Shown piece by piece: positions 23,871 through 31,746 of a DNA stretch of 56,673 nt. This DNA is from Streptomyces sp. S3(2020). Lineage in GTDB: Bacteria; Actinomycetota; Actinomycetes; Streptomycetales; Streptomycetaceae. Position 1 is the first letter of the stretch. Every line of letters starts with the position of its first letter. The notes below the pieces were generated by a model that searched no databases, was not told the origin of the DNA, and saw only the letters and a program-made list of their open reading frames with translations. A program made the position numbers and the translations under genes. Where the stretch lies: assembly GCF_013044505.1 (NCBI RefSeq), contig NZ_JABERD010000045.1:1-56673 (forward strand). The letters are read 5' to 3'.

Positions 23871-25007
23871 ATGACCACCACCGCACCCGCGATCCACCGC
23901 GGCCTCGCCGGTGTCGTCGTCGACACCACCGAGATCTCCACCGTCATCCAGGAGACCAACTCCCTCACCTACCGCGGCTATCCGGTCCAGGACCTGGCAG
24001 CCCGGCGCTCCTTCGAGGAGGTCGCGTACCTGCTCTGGCACGGCGAACTCCCCGACGCCCGCCAACTGGCGGACTTTCAGGCCCGGGAGCGCGCGCTGCG
24101 CCCGCTCGACCGCACGACCCTGGAACTGCTGACCCGGCTGCCCGAGACCTGCCATCCGATGGACGTGCTGCGCACCGCGGTCAGCTTCTTCGGTGCCGAG
24201 GACCCCACCGAGGACGACGGCAGCCCCGCCGCCAACCTCGCCAAGTCACTGACCCTGTTCGCCAAGCTGCCCACCGTGGTCGCCGCCGACCAGCGCCGCC
24301 GCCGGGGCCTCGGCCCGATCCCCCCGAACCCCGAACTCGGCTATGCCGAGAACTTCTTCCACATGTGCTTCGGCGCCGTGCCGGCACCGGAGGTGGTCCG
24401 CTGCTTCGAGATCTCCCTCACCCTGTACGCCGAACACAGCTTCAACGCCTCGACGTTCACCGCCCGCGTGGTCACCTCCACCCTCTCCGACCTCTACAGC
24501 GCGGTCACCGCGGCCATCGGCGCGCTCAAGGGCCCGCTGCACGGCGGCGCCAACGAAGCGGTGATGCACATGCTGCTGGAGATCGGCGACCCGCAGCGCG
24601 AGGAGGGGTGGCTGGACGAGGCCCTGGCGTCCAAGCGGAAGATCATGGGCTTCGGTCACCGCGTCTACAAGAACGGCGATTCCCGTGTCCCGATCATGCA
24701 GGAGGCGCTGGACCGGCTGGTCGCCCGCGCCGGCGACCCCGAGGTGACCCGCCTGGCCACGCTGCACGCGGCTCTGCGGCACGCGATGGTCACCCGCAAG
24801 GGCATCCACCCCAACCTGGACTACCCGGCCGGCCTCGCCTACCACCTGATGGGCTTCGACACCCCCACCTTCACCCCGATCTTCGTGATGAGTCGCATCA
24901 CCGGCTGGACCGCCCACATCACCGAACAGCTCGCCCACAACGCCCTGATCAGGCCCCTCGCCTCCTACGCGGGACCGGACCAGCGGACGGTACCGGCGGC
25001 CGGGTAG
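23871..25007 (+). CDS. prpC: 2-methylcitrate synthase / citrate synthase II
   Basis: The 378-residue citrate-synthase-fold enzyme has the two catalytic histidines in 'GPLHGGANEAVM' and 'MGFGHRVYKNGDSR' and the catalytic Asp in 'NLDYPAGLAYH'. The short length and linkage to prpD/prpB indicate methylcitrate synthase, condensing propionyl-CoA with oxaloacetate. GGCAGGCA before the ATG is a moderate ribosome site. It is the last gene of the methylcitrate operon and converges on the dihydropteroate-synthase-like gene with a 34-bp gap in which I see no hairpin. Confidence 0.93.
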   Translation: MTTTAPAIHRGLAGVVVDTTEISTVIQETNSLTYRGYPVQDLAARRSFEEVAYLLWHGELPDARQLADFQARERALRPLDRTTLELLTRLPETCHPMDVLRTAVSFFGAEDPTEDDGSPAANLAKSLTLFAKLPTVVAADQRRRRGLGPIPPNPELGYAENFFHMCFGAVPAPEVVRCFEISLTLYAEHSFNASTFTARVVTSTLSDLYSAVTAAIGALKGPLHGGANEAVMHMLLEIGDPQREEGWLDEALASKRKIMGFGHRVYKNGDSRVPIMQEALDRLVARAGDPEVTRLATLHAALRHAMVTRKGIHPNLDYPAGLAYHLMGFDTPTFTPIFVMSRITGWTAHITEQLAHNALIRPLASYAGPDQRTVPAAG

Positions 25008-25041
25008 CACTCGGGCAGGATGCGAGCAGCCAATCGTCGTG

Positions 25042-25893
25042 TCACCAACCCCTTTCCTTGGCGGCTTCCAGGGCTTCGAAGACCGTGAGCGCGTCGCGGA
25101 GGGCGCCGACGTCGTGGGTGCGGATGAAGTCCGCCCCACTGCGCGCGGCGTACAGCTCCGCCGCCAGCGTGGCCGGACCGATCGCGGCGACGCCGCTACC
25201 GGTGAGCGTCCGCAGGAACGACTTACGGGAGGGCGAGATGAGCACCGGTACGTCGAAGCGGGCTTTCAGCCGCTCCAGGCCGGCCAGGGTTCTCAGCGAC
25301 GGTTCGGGACTGCTGCCCAGGAAGTACCCGAGTCCCGGATCGAGGATCAGCCTGTCGTGAGCGATACCGGCCGCCTCCAGAGCGTCCAGCCGATCGGCGA
25401 AGAACTCCTCGATTCCTCGGCACACCGCGGTGGGGTCGGTGTGCACCTTGGTGGCGGGGCCGTGCCGCTGCACGGAGTGCATGACGATGAGCCGGCAGGC
25501 GTTGGCGGCGAGTTCCTCGTACTGGGCGGGATCGTCGAAGCCCTGGATGTCGTTGAGGTAGGCGGCGCCGTGTGCGGCGGCGAACCTCTGGGTCGCGGGC
25601 TGATAGGAGTCGACCGAGACCGGGACGCCCTCGTCGATCAGAGGTTCGATCACGTCGGTCAGCCGCCTGATCTCCTCGGCGGCGCTGACCTGCTGTGCTC
25701 CGGGATGGCTTGCGGCGGGCCCGAGTTCGATGACGTCGGCCCCCGCCGAGCGCAGCCGGCGAGCGTGGTCCACCGCGGCGTGCGGGGCCAGGAATCTGTT
25801 CCCGTCCGAGAACGAGTCGGCGGTGATGTTGACAATCCCGACCAGCACAGGGCGGTGGATTCCCACGGGGGAGGTATCTGGAAGCTTATTCAT
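25042..25893 (-). CDS. Dihydropteroate synthase homologue of the Sul (sulfonamide-resistant) type
   Basis: The 283-residue pterin-binding TIM barrel has 'GIVNITADSFSDG' at the start, 'GPAASHPGAQ', 'DSYQPATQR', 'YLNDIQGFDDPA', 'LIVMHSVQRHGPAT', 'LILDPGLGYFLGSSPE' and 'SPSRKSFL'. Several of these are distinctive of plasmid Sul1/Sul2 enzymes rather than ordinary FolP (for example GPAASHP, and the YLNDIQGF plus MHSxQRxGxAT pair). It should condense DHPP with p-aminobenzoate. It overlaps metF by 8 bp, not a folate-synthesis cluster, so it is probably a second, specialised synthase. I infer possible tolerance to sulfonamides. The active-site Arg in 'SRKSF' and the pterin-site Asp are present. Confidence 0.82.
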   Translation of the reverse strand: MNKLPDTSPVGIHRPVLVGIVNITADSFSDGNRFLAPHAAVDHARRLRSAGADVIELGPAASHPGAQQVSAAEEIRRLTDVIEPLIDEGVPVSVDSYQPATQRFAAAHGAAYLNDIQGFDDPAQYEELAANACRLIVMHSVQRHGPATKVHTDPTAVCRGIEEFFADRLDALEAAGIAHDRLILDPGLGYFLGSSPEPSLRTLAGLERLKARFDVPVLISPSRKSFLRTLTGSGVAAIGPATLAAELYAARSGADFIRTHDVGALRDALTVFEALEAAKERGW

Positions 25894-26797
25894 GGAGTCC
25901 GAGGTTCTGGTAGATCTCCGTCGTCACCGTGGAGAAGTTCATGGTCATGAAGTGCAGTCCGGGTGCGTCTTCGGCGAGCAGGCGGCGGCACATCTCGGTG
26001 GCGTGGTCGATTCCCAGGGACCTGACCGCTTTCGGGTCGTCCTCGACGGCCAGCATTCGCTCGGCGAGCCGCTCGGGGACGACCGCTGTGGAGAGGGAGG
26101 GAATACGGCGAAGTGAACGAATCGTGGTGACCGGCATGATTTCCGGGATGATGGGTATGGCGCAGCCCGCGGCTGTCACCCGGTCGCGATAACGCAGGTA
26201 ATCCTCCACGTCGAAGAACATCTGCGTGATGGCATAATCCGCCCCGGCCCGGCACTTGTCCACGAAATGCCGCATGTCACTGTCCCAGTCGGACGAACGC
26301 GGGTGCATCTCGGGGAAAGCGGCCACCCCCACGCAGAAGTTCCCGGACTCCTTGATCAGGCTGACCAGTTCGGCCGCGTACCGGACTCCCCGCGGATGCT
26401 CGGTCCACGGACCGAGGGGGTCGCCGGGCGGGTCACCGCGCAGCGCCAGGATGTTGCGTACGCCCTGGTCGGCGTAGTGGCCGAGGATGTTGCGCAGTTC
26501 GCCGACGCTGTGTTCGACCGCGGTGAGATGGGCGACGGGGGTGAGGGTCGTCTCCTGGGCGATCCGACCCGTGACATCGATGGTCCGACCGCGCGTCGAG
26601 CCGCCTGCTCCGTAGGTCACCGAGACGAAAGTCGGTGACAGCGCCTCCAGTTTCCGGATAGCCGTCCACAGTCCGGCCTCGGCCGCCTCGCTGCGGGGCG
26701 GCATGAATTCGAATGAGTAGGAGCGGCCGCCCCGAGCCAGCAGGTTGTGAATGGAAGCCGCACTGTCCGCCCGTGTACTGGGGATACCGAGGGCCAT
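25886..26797 (-). CDS. metF: 5,10-methylenetetrahydrofolate reductase
   Basis: The 303-residue FAD enzyme has the catalytic Glu in 'YSFEFMPPRS' and the family blocks 'VSVTYGAGGSTR', 'NILALRGDPPGD', 'VGVAAFPEMHP' and 'ITQMFFDVEDYLRY'. It makes 5-methyl-THF, the methyl donor for methionine synthesis by MetE, whose gene is upstream on the same strand with the small PHD-like gene between them. There is no strong ribosome site before the ATG. Its end overlaps the DHPS-like gene by 8 bp, joining two folate steps in one transcript. Confidence 0.95.
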   Translation of the reverse strand: MALGIPSTRADSAASIHNLLARGGRSYSFEFMPPRSEAAEAGLWTAIRKLEALSPTFVSVTYGAGGSTRGRTIDVTGRIAQETTLTPVAHLTAVEHSVGELRNILGHYADQGVRNILALRGDPPGDPLGPWTEHPRGVRYAAELVSLIKESGNFCVGVAAFPEMHPRSSDWDSDMRHFVDKCRAGADYAITQMFFDVEDYLRYRDRVTAAGCAIPIIPEIMPVTTIRSLRRIPSLSTAVVPERLAERMLAVEDDPKAVRSLGIDHATEMCRRLLAEDAPGLHFMTMNFSTVTTEIYQNLGLHE

Positions 26798-26856
26798 GAT
26801 GGAAGGCTACCGGTCCTTTCAAGTCTACATGGGGGATGTCCGATTGGTGATATCGG

Positions 26857-27264
26857 TCAGGAATTCAGGACATTCGGATTTGACTCGCGGTGGCCCGGTA
26901 TCAGCGCCGGTTGCCTCAGCTCGGTCTCGCTCGGTCGGGTAGCGTGCCCGGCTCGTCCTCCACCGGTGATGGCGCGTACGTGGTGTACGCGCTGCCGTAT
27001 CTCCGCGACCAGTGCCTGGCGGGGGTGTGGAGAGCCGGAAGGCGATGGGGTCTTTGGCGGTTCGGTCAGCGCCTCGCCGGCCAATTCCTCGACGAGGGTG
27101 TCCAGGAACTCGGCCATGTCGATGAGCGTGTCGCGCAGCACCCGCGACTTCGCGGTCTGGCTGCCGAGTTGTCTGCGCGTGGCGAGCAGGCTCTCGAACT
27201 CCTTTGTGGACACGGCGATCATGGGCGTGCCGTCCACAACGATCTGCTGCGGTTTCCTCCGCAC
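26857..27264 (-). CDS. Small PHD-like protein between metE and metF (paralogue of 17507-17773)
   Basis: The 135-residue product starts at GTG with AAGGGGGA about 7 nt upstream. Residues 1-60 ('MRRKPQQIVVDGTPMIAVSTKEFESLLATRRQLGS') align well with the protein encoded between the two cbt units. The C-terminal half adds a basic, Pro-rich, poorly structured tail. The N-terminal part looks like a PHD antitoxin beta-sheet, but no toxin partner is seen. It may be co-transcribed with metF, 60 bp downstream. Function unknown. Confidence 0.65.
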   Translation of the reverse strand: MRRKPQQIVVDGTPMIAVSTKEFESLLATRRQLGSQTAKSRVLRDTLIDMAEFLDTLVEELAGEALTEPPKTPSPSGSPHPRQALVAEIRQRVHHVRAITGGGRAGHATRPSETELRQPALIPGHRESNPNVLNS

Positions 27265-27307
27265 TGATGGTCCCCCTTCGTGCCTGGGTCAAGGCGTGCT
27301 CCTCGGC

Positions 27308-27338
27308 GGGGCCGGGACGCTTGTGGCGTCCTGGCCCC
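27308..27338 (-). terminator. Terminator downstream of metE
   Basis: GGGGCCGGGACGC (27308-27320) pairs with GCGTCCTGGCCCC (27326-27338) over 13 bp, with one wobble and a 5-nt loop. It separates metE from the small gene and metF. Confidence 0.8.
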
Positions 27339-27350
27339 TGGGACCTGAGA

Positions 27351-29669
27351 TCAGGAGGCGGACAGTTCCCCACGCACCTGGTGCGCCGCGGCGACCAGGC
27401 TCTCCAGGGAGGCCCGGGTCTCGGGCCAGCCGCGGGTCTTCAGGCCGCAGTCGGGGTTGACCCACAACCGTTCGGCCGGGATCGCCTCAAGTCCCTTGCG
27501 CAGCAGGGCCGCTGCCTCAGTCGTGCTCGGCACCCGCGGGGAGTGGATGTCGTACACGCCCGGCCCCGCTTCGCGCGGGTAGCCGTGGGCCGCGAGTTCG
27601 CGGGCGACCTGCATGTGGGAGCGGGCGGCTTCGAGGCTGATGACGTCGGCGTCGAGGTCGTCGATGGCCTGGACGATGTCGCCGAACTCCGCGTAGCACA
27701 TGTGGGTGTGGATCTGCGTGTCCGGACGCACGCCCGCGGTGGTCAGCCGGAACGCCTCGGTCGCCCACCCCAGATACCCGGCACGGTCGGCCGCCCGCAG
27801 CGGGAGCGTCTCGCGCAGCGCGGGTTCGTCGACCTGGATGACCGAAGTTCCTGCCGCCTCAAGGTCGTTGACCTCGTCGCGGAGAGCGAGGGCGACCTGG
27901 CGGGCGGTGTCGCCGAGGGGCTGGTCGTCGCGGACGAAGGACCAGGCGAGCATGGTGACCGGTCCGGTGAGCATGCCCTTGACCGGCTTCTCCGTCAGCG
28001 AGTTGGCGTACGACGTCCAGCGGACCGTCATCGGCTCGGGGCGGGAGATGTCGCCGGCCAGGATCGGCGGGCGGACGTAGCGGGTGCCGTAGGACTGGAC
28101 CCAGCCGTGCTGGGTGGCGAGGTAGCCGGTGAGCTGTTCGGCGAAGTACTGGACCATGTCGTTGCGTTCGGGCTCGCCGTGGACGAGGACGTCGATGCCG
28201 GTCTTCTCCTGGAAGGAGATGACTTCCTGGATCTCGGCCTTGATGCGCTCCTCGTAGCCCGCCGTGTCGATCCGGCCTGCCCGCAAGTCGGCGCGGGCGG
28301 TGCGCAGTTCACTCGTCTGCGGGAACGAGCCGATCGTGGTGGTCGGCAGCAGCGGCAGGCCGAGGTGGGCGCGCTGGGCTGCGGCCCGCTCGCCGTACGG
28401 CTGGCAACGGCGGCCGTCGGTGTCGGTGACGGCCTCACTGCGAGCGCGTACGGCCGGGTCCCGGGTGATGGGGGAGGTGGCCCGGGAGGCGAGGTCGGCC
28501 CGGTTGGCGGCCAGTTCGGCGGTGATCGTGTCGGTGCCCTGGGTCAGGCCCTTGGCGAGGGTGACGATCTCGGCGGTCTTCTGCTTCGCGAAGGCGAGCC
28601 AGCGCAGGATCTGCGGTTCGATGTCGCGCTCGGCGGCGGCGTCCAGCGGCACGTGGAGCAGGGAGCAGGAGGCGGCGACGTCGACCCGGTCGGCGAGGCC
28701 GAGGAGGGTGCCGAGGGTGGTGAGGGACTTCTGGAGGTCGTTGATCCAGATGTTGCGGCCGTTGACGACCCCTGCGACCAGGCGCTTGCCGGGCAGTCCG
28801 CCCACGGCCGCGATGGCGTCCAGGTTGGCGGCGGCGGACTCGGTGAAGTCCAGGGCGAGCCCCTCGACGGGGGCCTTGGCCAGCACGGGCAGGGCGTCGC
28901 CGAGCCGGTCGAAGTAGGAGGCGACCAGCAGCTTCGGGCGGTCGGTGAGGGCGCCCAGGTCGCGGTAGGTGCGGGCGGCGGCGTTCAGCTCGGCCGGGGT
29001 GCGGTCCTGGACGAGGGCGGGCTCGTCGAGCTGCACCCACTCGGCGCCTGCCGCGCGAAGGTCGGCGAGGACGGACGCGTACACCGGCAGCAGCCGGTCC
29101 AGCAGGGTCAGCGGATCGAAGTCGGGGGCTACACCGGGCGCCGGCTTGGACAGGAGCAGGTAGGTGACCGGACCGACCAGCACCGGGCGGGCCGCGAGCC
29201 CGAGGGCCAGAGCTTCCTTGAGTTCCGCGACCTGCTTGGCGGAGTTCGCGGTGAATTGGGTGTCGGGTCCCAACTCCGGGACCAGGTAGTGGTAGTTGGT
29301 GTCGAACCACTTCGTCATCTCCAGCGGCGCCACGTCCTGGGTGCCGCGGGCCATCGCGAAGTAACCGTCCAGGACGTCCGTCTCGACGGCGGCTCGGTGA
29401 CGTTCCGGGATCGCGCCGACCATGACGGAGGTGTCGAGGACGTGGTCGTAGTACGAGAAGTCGCCGGTCGGCACTTCGTGGATGCCGGCCCCGGCCAGCG
29501 ACTGCCAGTTGGCGCGGCGCAGTTCGGCGGCGGTGGAGCGGAGGGCGTCGGCGGTGACGCGGCCCTTCCAGTAGCCCTCGATGGCCTTCTTCAGTTCGCG
29601 GTTCGCGCCCTGGCGGGGGTAGCCGTACACGGTGGCCCGTGCTGCCGCGGCTGCGGACTTCGCTGTCAC
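27351..29669 (-). CDS. metE: Cobalamin-independent methionine synthase
   Basis: The 772-residue, two-barrel enzyme has the C-terminal zinc ligands in 'THMCYAEFGD' (His and Cys) and 'VNPDCGLKTRGW' (second Cys). It transfers the methyl of 5-methyl-THF-polyglutamate to homocysteine without B12. The GTG at 29669 is chosen over longer in-frame starts because AAGGAG lies 6 nt upstream and the conserved 'ATVYGYPRQGANRELKKA' begins just after. It follows a cobalamin riboswitch and a possible attenuator, and so should be made only when B12 is low. Confidence 0.96.
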   Translation of the reverse strand: MTAKSAAAAARATVYGYPRQGANRELKKAIEGYWKGRVTADALRSTAAELRRANWQSLAGAGIHEVPTGDFSYYDHVLDTSVMVGAIPERHRAAVETDVLDGYFAMARGTQDVAPLEMTKWFDTNYHYLVPELGPDTQFTANSAKQVAELKEALALGLAARPVLVGPVTYLLLSKPAPGVAPDFDPLTLLDRLLPVYASVLADLRAAGAEWVQLDEPALVQDRTPAELNAAARTYRDLGALTDRPKLLVASYFDRLGDALPVLAKAPVEGLALDFTESAAANLDAIAAVGGLPGKRLVAGVVNGRNIWINDLQKSLTTLGTLLGLADRVDVAASCSLLHVPLDAAAERDIEPQILRWLAFAKQKTAEIVTLAKGLTQGTDTITAELAANRADLASRATSPITRDPAVRARSEAVTDTDGRRCQPYGERAAAQRAHLGLPLLPTTTIGSFPQTSELRTARADLRAGRIDTAGYEERIKAEIQEVISFQEKTGIDVLVHGEPERNDMVQYFAEQLTGYLATQHGWVQSYGTRYVRPPILAGDISRPEPMTVRWTSYANSLTEKPVKGMLTGPVTMLAWSFVRDDQPLGDTARQVALALRDEVNDLEAAGTSVIQVDEPALRETLPLRAADRAGYLGWATEAFRLTTAGVRPDTQIHTHMCYAEFGDIVQAIDDLDADVISLEAARSHMQVARELAAHGYPREAGPGVYDIHSPRVPSTTEAAALLRKGLEAIPAERLWVNPDCGLKTRGWPETRASLESLVAAAHQVRGELSAS

Positions 29670-29750
29670 GGAGATCTCCTTCGCGAGATGAATCCCTGAG
29701 ATCCCGGCGACGGGACGAGGGCGCGAAGGGAATGACGAACCGGACGGCAG

Positions 29751-29778
29751 CGACCCCGCGCGGCAAAGGCGCGGTCGT
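29751..29778 (-). terminator. Possible riboswitch-controlled attenuator before metE
   Basis: On the transcript strand CGACCGCGC (29778-29770) can pair with GCGCGGGGTCG (29761-29751), two bases bulged, 6-8 nt loop. It lies between riboswitch and metE start, where a cobalamin-triggered terminator would be placed. Confidence 0.45.
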
Positions 29779-29850
29779 TCCGTCTGGTATGTACGCCGAC
29801 CCGCCCACGAGGTCACCGGGATGTCCGCGCACGGAGTGGTCCGCGCGCGG

Positions 29851-30062
29851 GCAGCTGGCAGGTCTTCGGACTCGTGGGCGCGTCCCTGTCGTACGGACGA
29901 AGCCGTACGGGACACCTAATGGCCGTCGCTTCCCAGGCCCTGTTCGTCGGGCCCAGTGCGTATGACGGCGGTCGTTCCCACTCACCGCTGCGGGGCAGTC
30001 CCGGATTCCCACCGGGTTCCCTCTTGCGACGCCCTGTCTGGCGGACAGGGCGAACCATCTGC
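29851..30062 (-). ncRNA. Cobalamin riboswitch upstream of metE
   Basis: On the reverse strand P1 GCAGATGG (30062-30055) pairs with CCAGCTGC (29858-29851). Between them are AAGAGGGAACCCGGTGGGAA, ATCCGGGACTGCCCCGCAGC, GGTGAG, a long peripheral arm, and the B12 box GTCCGAAGACCTGCC. At about 212 nt this is the full-size form, unlike the compact ones before cbtB. A TAGGGT -10-like sequence lies 7 nt upstream of P1. Confidence 0.94.
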
Positions 30063-30186
30063 AGTCTCCACCCTACGGGGTGTCGCTCCGGATGGAGGAG
30101 AGCCGTCCAGGATCCGGAAGGTGACGTGGGGCACCGCGAGGGGGTGTCGGTTCGCGACGGCACGCGGGGCGGGAGATCCTGGAGGC

Positions 30187-30468
30187 GTGTGCCCGTCTGT
30201 GGTTGGTCCTGTGGTGCTCGTGGTGGGTGTGGACGAGGTCGCGGTCGAGGCCGATCTGGGTCTTCTCATCCCCTCCGGAGAGCCTGGGTGGGGTGGTCTC
30301 CTGCTGGGGGTGCCGATGCGTCTGGCGGCCGCGATGCGTCGCAGCGGTGCCCGGATCCGCCTTCCCTCCGGGCAGGAGCGGCGGATCCATATGGCTGGAA
30401 GACCTCGCCTCGACAGGCGGAGTCGGCTGGTGGTGTCCTTCGTGGGCGAGGGGAAGGCGCCATTCTGA
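30187..30468 (+). CDS. Possible small hypothetical protein
   Basis: This open frame (about 93 codons) has moderately Streptomyces-like third positions, includes 'VVLVVGVDEVAVEADLG' and 'RLPSGQERRIH', and stops at 30468. The candidate GTG has GGAGG only one base upstream, so the start is doubtful, and no family is recognised. It may be a decayed gene. Confidence 0.25.
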   Translation: MCPSVVGPVVLVVGVDEVAVEADLGLLIPSGEPGWGGLLLGVPMRLAAAMRRSGARIRLPSGQERRIHMAGRPRLDRRSRLVVSFVGEGKAPF

Positions 30469-30876
30469 GGAAGGGGCGCGTGCGGCGGGGCCGGAGGCTG
30501 GGACAGTGAAAGAGCCGCTGCTGCCCTGGGTCGGCGACGGCGATCGCGCGCTTGGAGGTCCGTGCCCCCCGAGGGTCACGGATCTCGCGTGAGGCGGTCC
30601 TTACGGCTGGGGGAGGGCGGGTCGACATCCTCGCGAACCGGCCGTGGGGACGAGGGCCGGGGCTGTTCGCGGCTCCTCCTCGGGAGGCGGCTCCGGCTCG
30701 CCGACGGGCTGTCCCCCGACTGTTCCTCGGCGATGGCGAGAGACCTGTTGCGCGCGACCGGAACGACACGGGGCGGGAAGCGCCACCCTCGCGCTTCCCG
30801 CCCTTCCCAGTGTCACCGCCCAGGACCCTCGTCCCTGCGGTGGTGCGGGCCCCTCAGCCCGTGTCGTGCCAGGCCC
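30469..30876. other. Intergenic region with a strong hairpin
   Basis: I see no convincing gene in these 408 bases; frames open on both strands lack a ribosome site and a recognisable product. The only clear structure is the hairpin at 30771-30803. Confidence 0.5.
30771..30803 (-). terminator. Terminator after the aceA-aceB-hydroxyacyl-CoA dehydrogenase operon
   Basis: GGGCGGGAAGCGC (30771-30783) and GCGCTTCCCGCCC (30791-30803) form a perfect 13-bp stem with a 7-nt loop, about 75 bp beyond the operon's last stop. Confidence 0.8.
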
Positions 30877-31746
30877 TCAGTCCTGGCCGTAGGTGTGGAA
30901 TCCGCGGCCGGTCTTACGGCCGAGGAGTCCGGCCTCCACCATCCGCTGGAGCAGCGGCGGCGGGGCGTAGAGGGGTTCGCGGAACTCGTCGTAGAGCGAC
31001 TCGGCGATGGAGGCCACAGTGTCGAGGCCGATCAGGTCGGCGAGCTTGAGCGGGCCCATGGGGTGGGCGCAGCCGAGTTCCATGCCGGCGTCGATGTCGG
31101 TGGCGGTGGCGAAGCCGGACTCGGCCATCCGGACGGCGCTCAACAGGTAGGGGATGAGCAGGGCGTTGACGACGAAGCCCGCGCGGTCCTGGGAGCGGAT
31201 CACGGTCTTGCCGAGCGCACGGGTCGCGAAGTCTTCGACCGTCTCGGTCGTCTCCACCGAGGTGTGCAGCGAGGTGACCACCTCGACGAGCGGCAGGACG
31301 GGGACCGGGTTGAAGAAGTGCAGGCCCACGACCCGGTCCGCGCGGCCGGTGGCCATGCCGAGCCGCATGATCGGCAGGGAGGAGGTGTTGGTGGCCAGGA
31401 CGGCGGCCGGGTCCGCCACGATCTTGTCGAGGGCCGCGAAGATCTCGGTCTTGGCATCCGGGTTCTCGATGACGGCCTCGACGACCAGCTGCCGGTCGGC
31501 GAGGTCGTCCAGGATGCCGGTGAACGCGAGCCGGGCGAGTGCGTCGCGGGCGGCGTCAGGGGCCAGCTTGCCGCGTCGTACGGCACGGTCCAGCGAGGCG
31601 GCCACGCGATCCCGTGCCGCGTGGGCCGCGATTGCGTCCACCTCGCAGACCACGGTGTCGAGGCCGGCCCGGGCGCACACCTCGGCGATACCGGCGCCCA
31701 TCTGCCCGCCGCCGACCACGCCGACGCGCTCGATCACGGTGCTCAT
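30877..31746 (-). CDS. 3-hydroxybutyryl-CoA dehydrogenase (3-hydroxyacyl-CoA dehydrogenase)
   Basis: The 289-residue NAD-dependent enzyme has a Rossmann start 'VGVVGGGQMGAGIAEV', 'LATNTSSLPI', catalytic His in 'VGLHFFNPVPVLPLVEVV', and 'QDRAGFVVNALLIPYL'. It interconverts 3-hydroxyacyl-CoA and acetoacetyl-CoA. The ATG overlaps the aceB stop (ATGA), so it is the third gene of the glyoxylate-shunt operon; a longer open frame upstream is only antisense-like sequence within aceB. The context suggests growth on acetate, fatty acids or polyhydroxybutyrate. Confidence 0.93.
   Translation of the reverse strand: MSTVIERVGVVGGGQMGAGIAEVCARAGLDTVVCEVDAIAAHAARDRVAASLDRAVRRGKLAPDAARDALARLAFTGILDDLADRQLVVEAVIENPDAKTEIFAALDKIVADPAAVLATNTSSLPIMRLGMATGRADRVVGLHFFNPVPVLPLVEVVTSLHTSVETTETVEDFATRALGKTVIRSQDRAGFVVNALLIPYLLSAVRMAESGFATATDIDAGMELGCAHPMGPLKLADLIGLDTVASIAESLYDEFREPLYAPPPLLQRMVEAGLLGRKTGRGFHTYGQD

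Noticed and set aside
27204..29699. An 831-codon open frame antisense to metE
   Set aside because: The reverse strand encodes a complete MetE with zinc ligands and a riboswitch; this frame has no family features.
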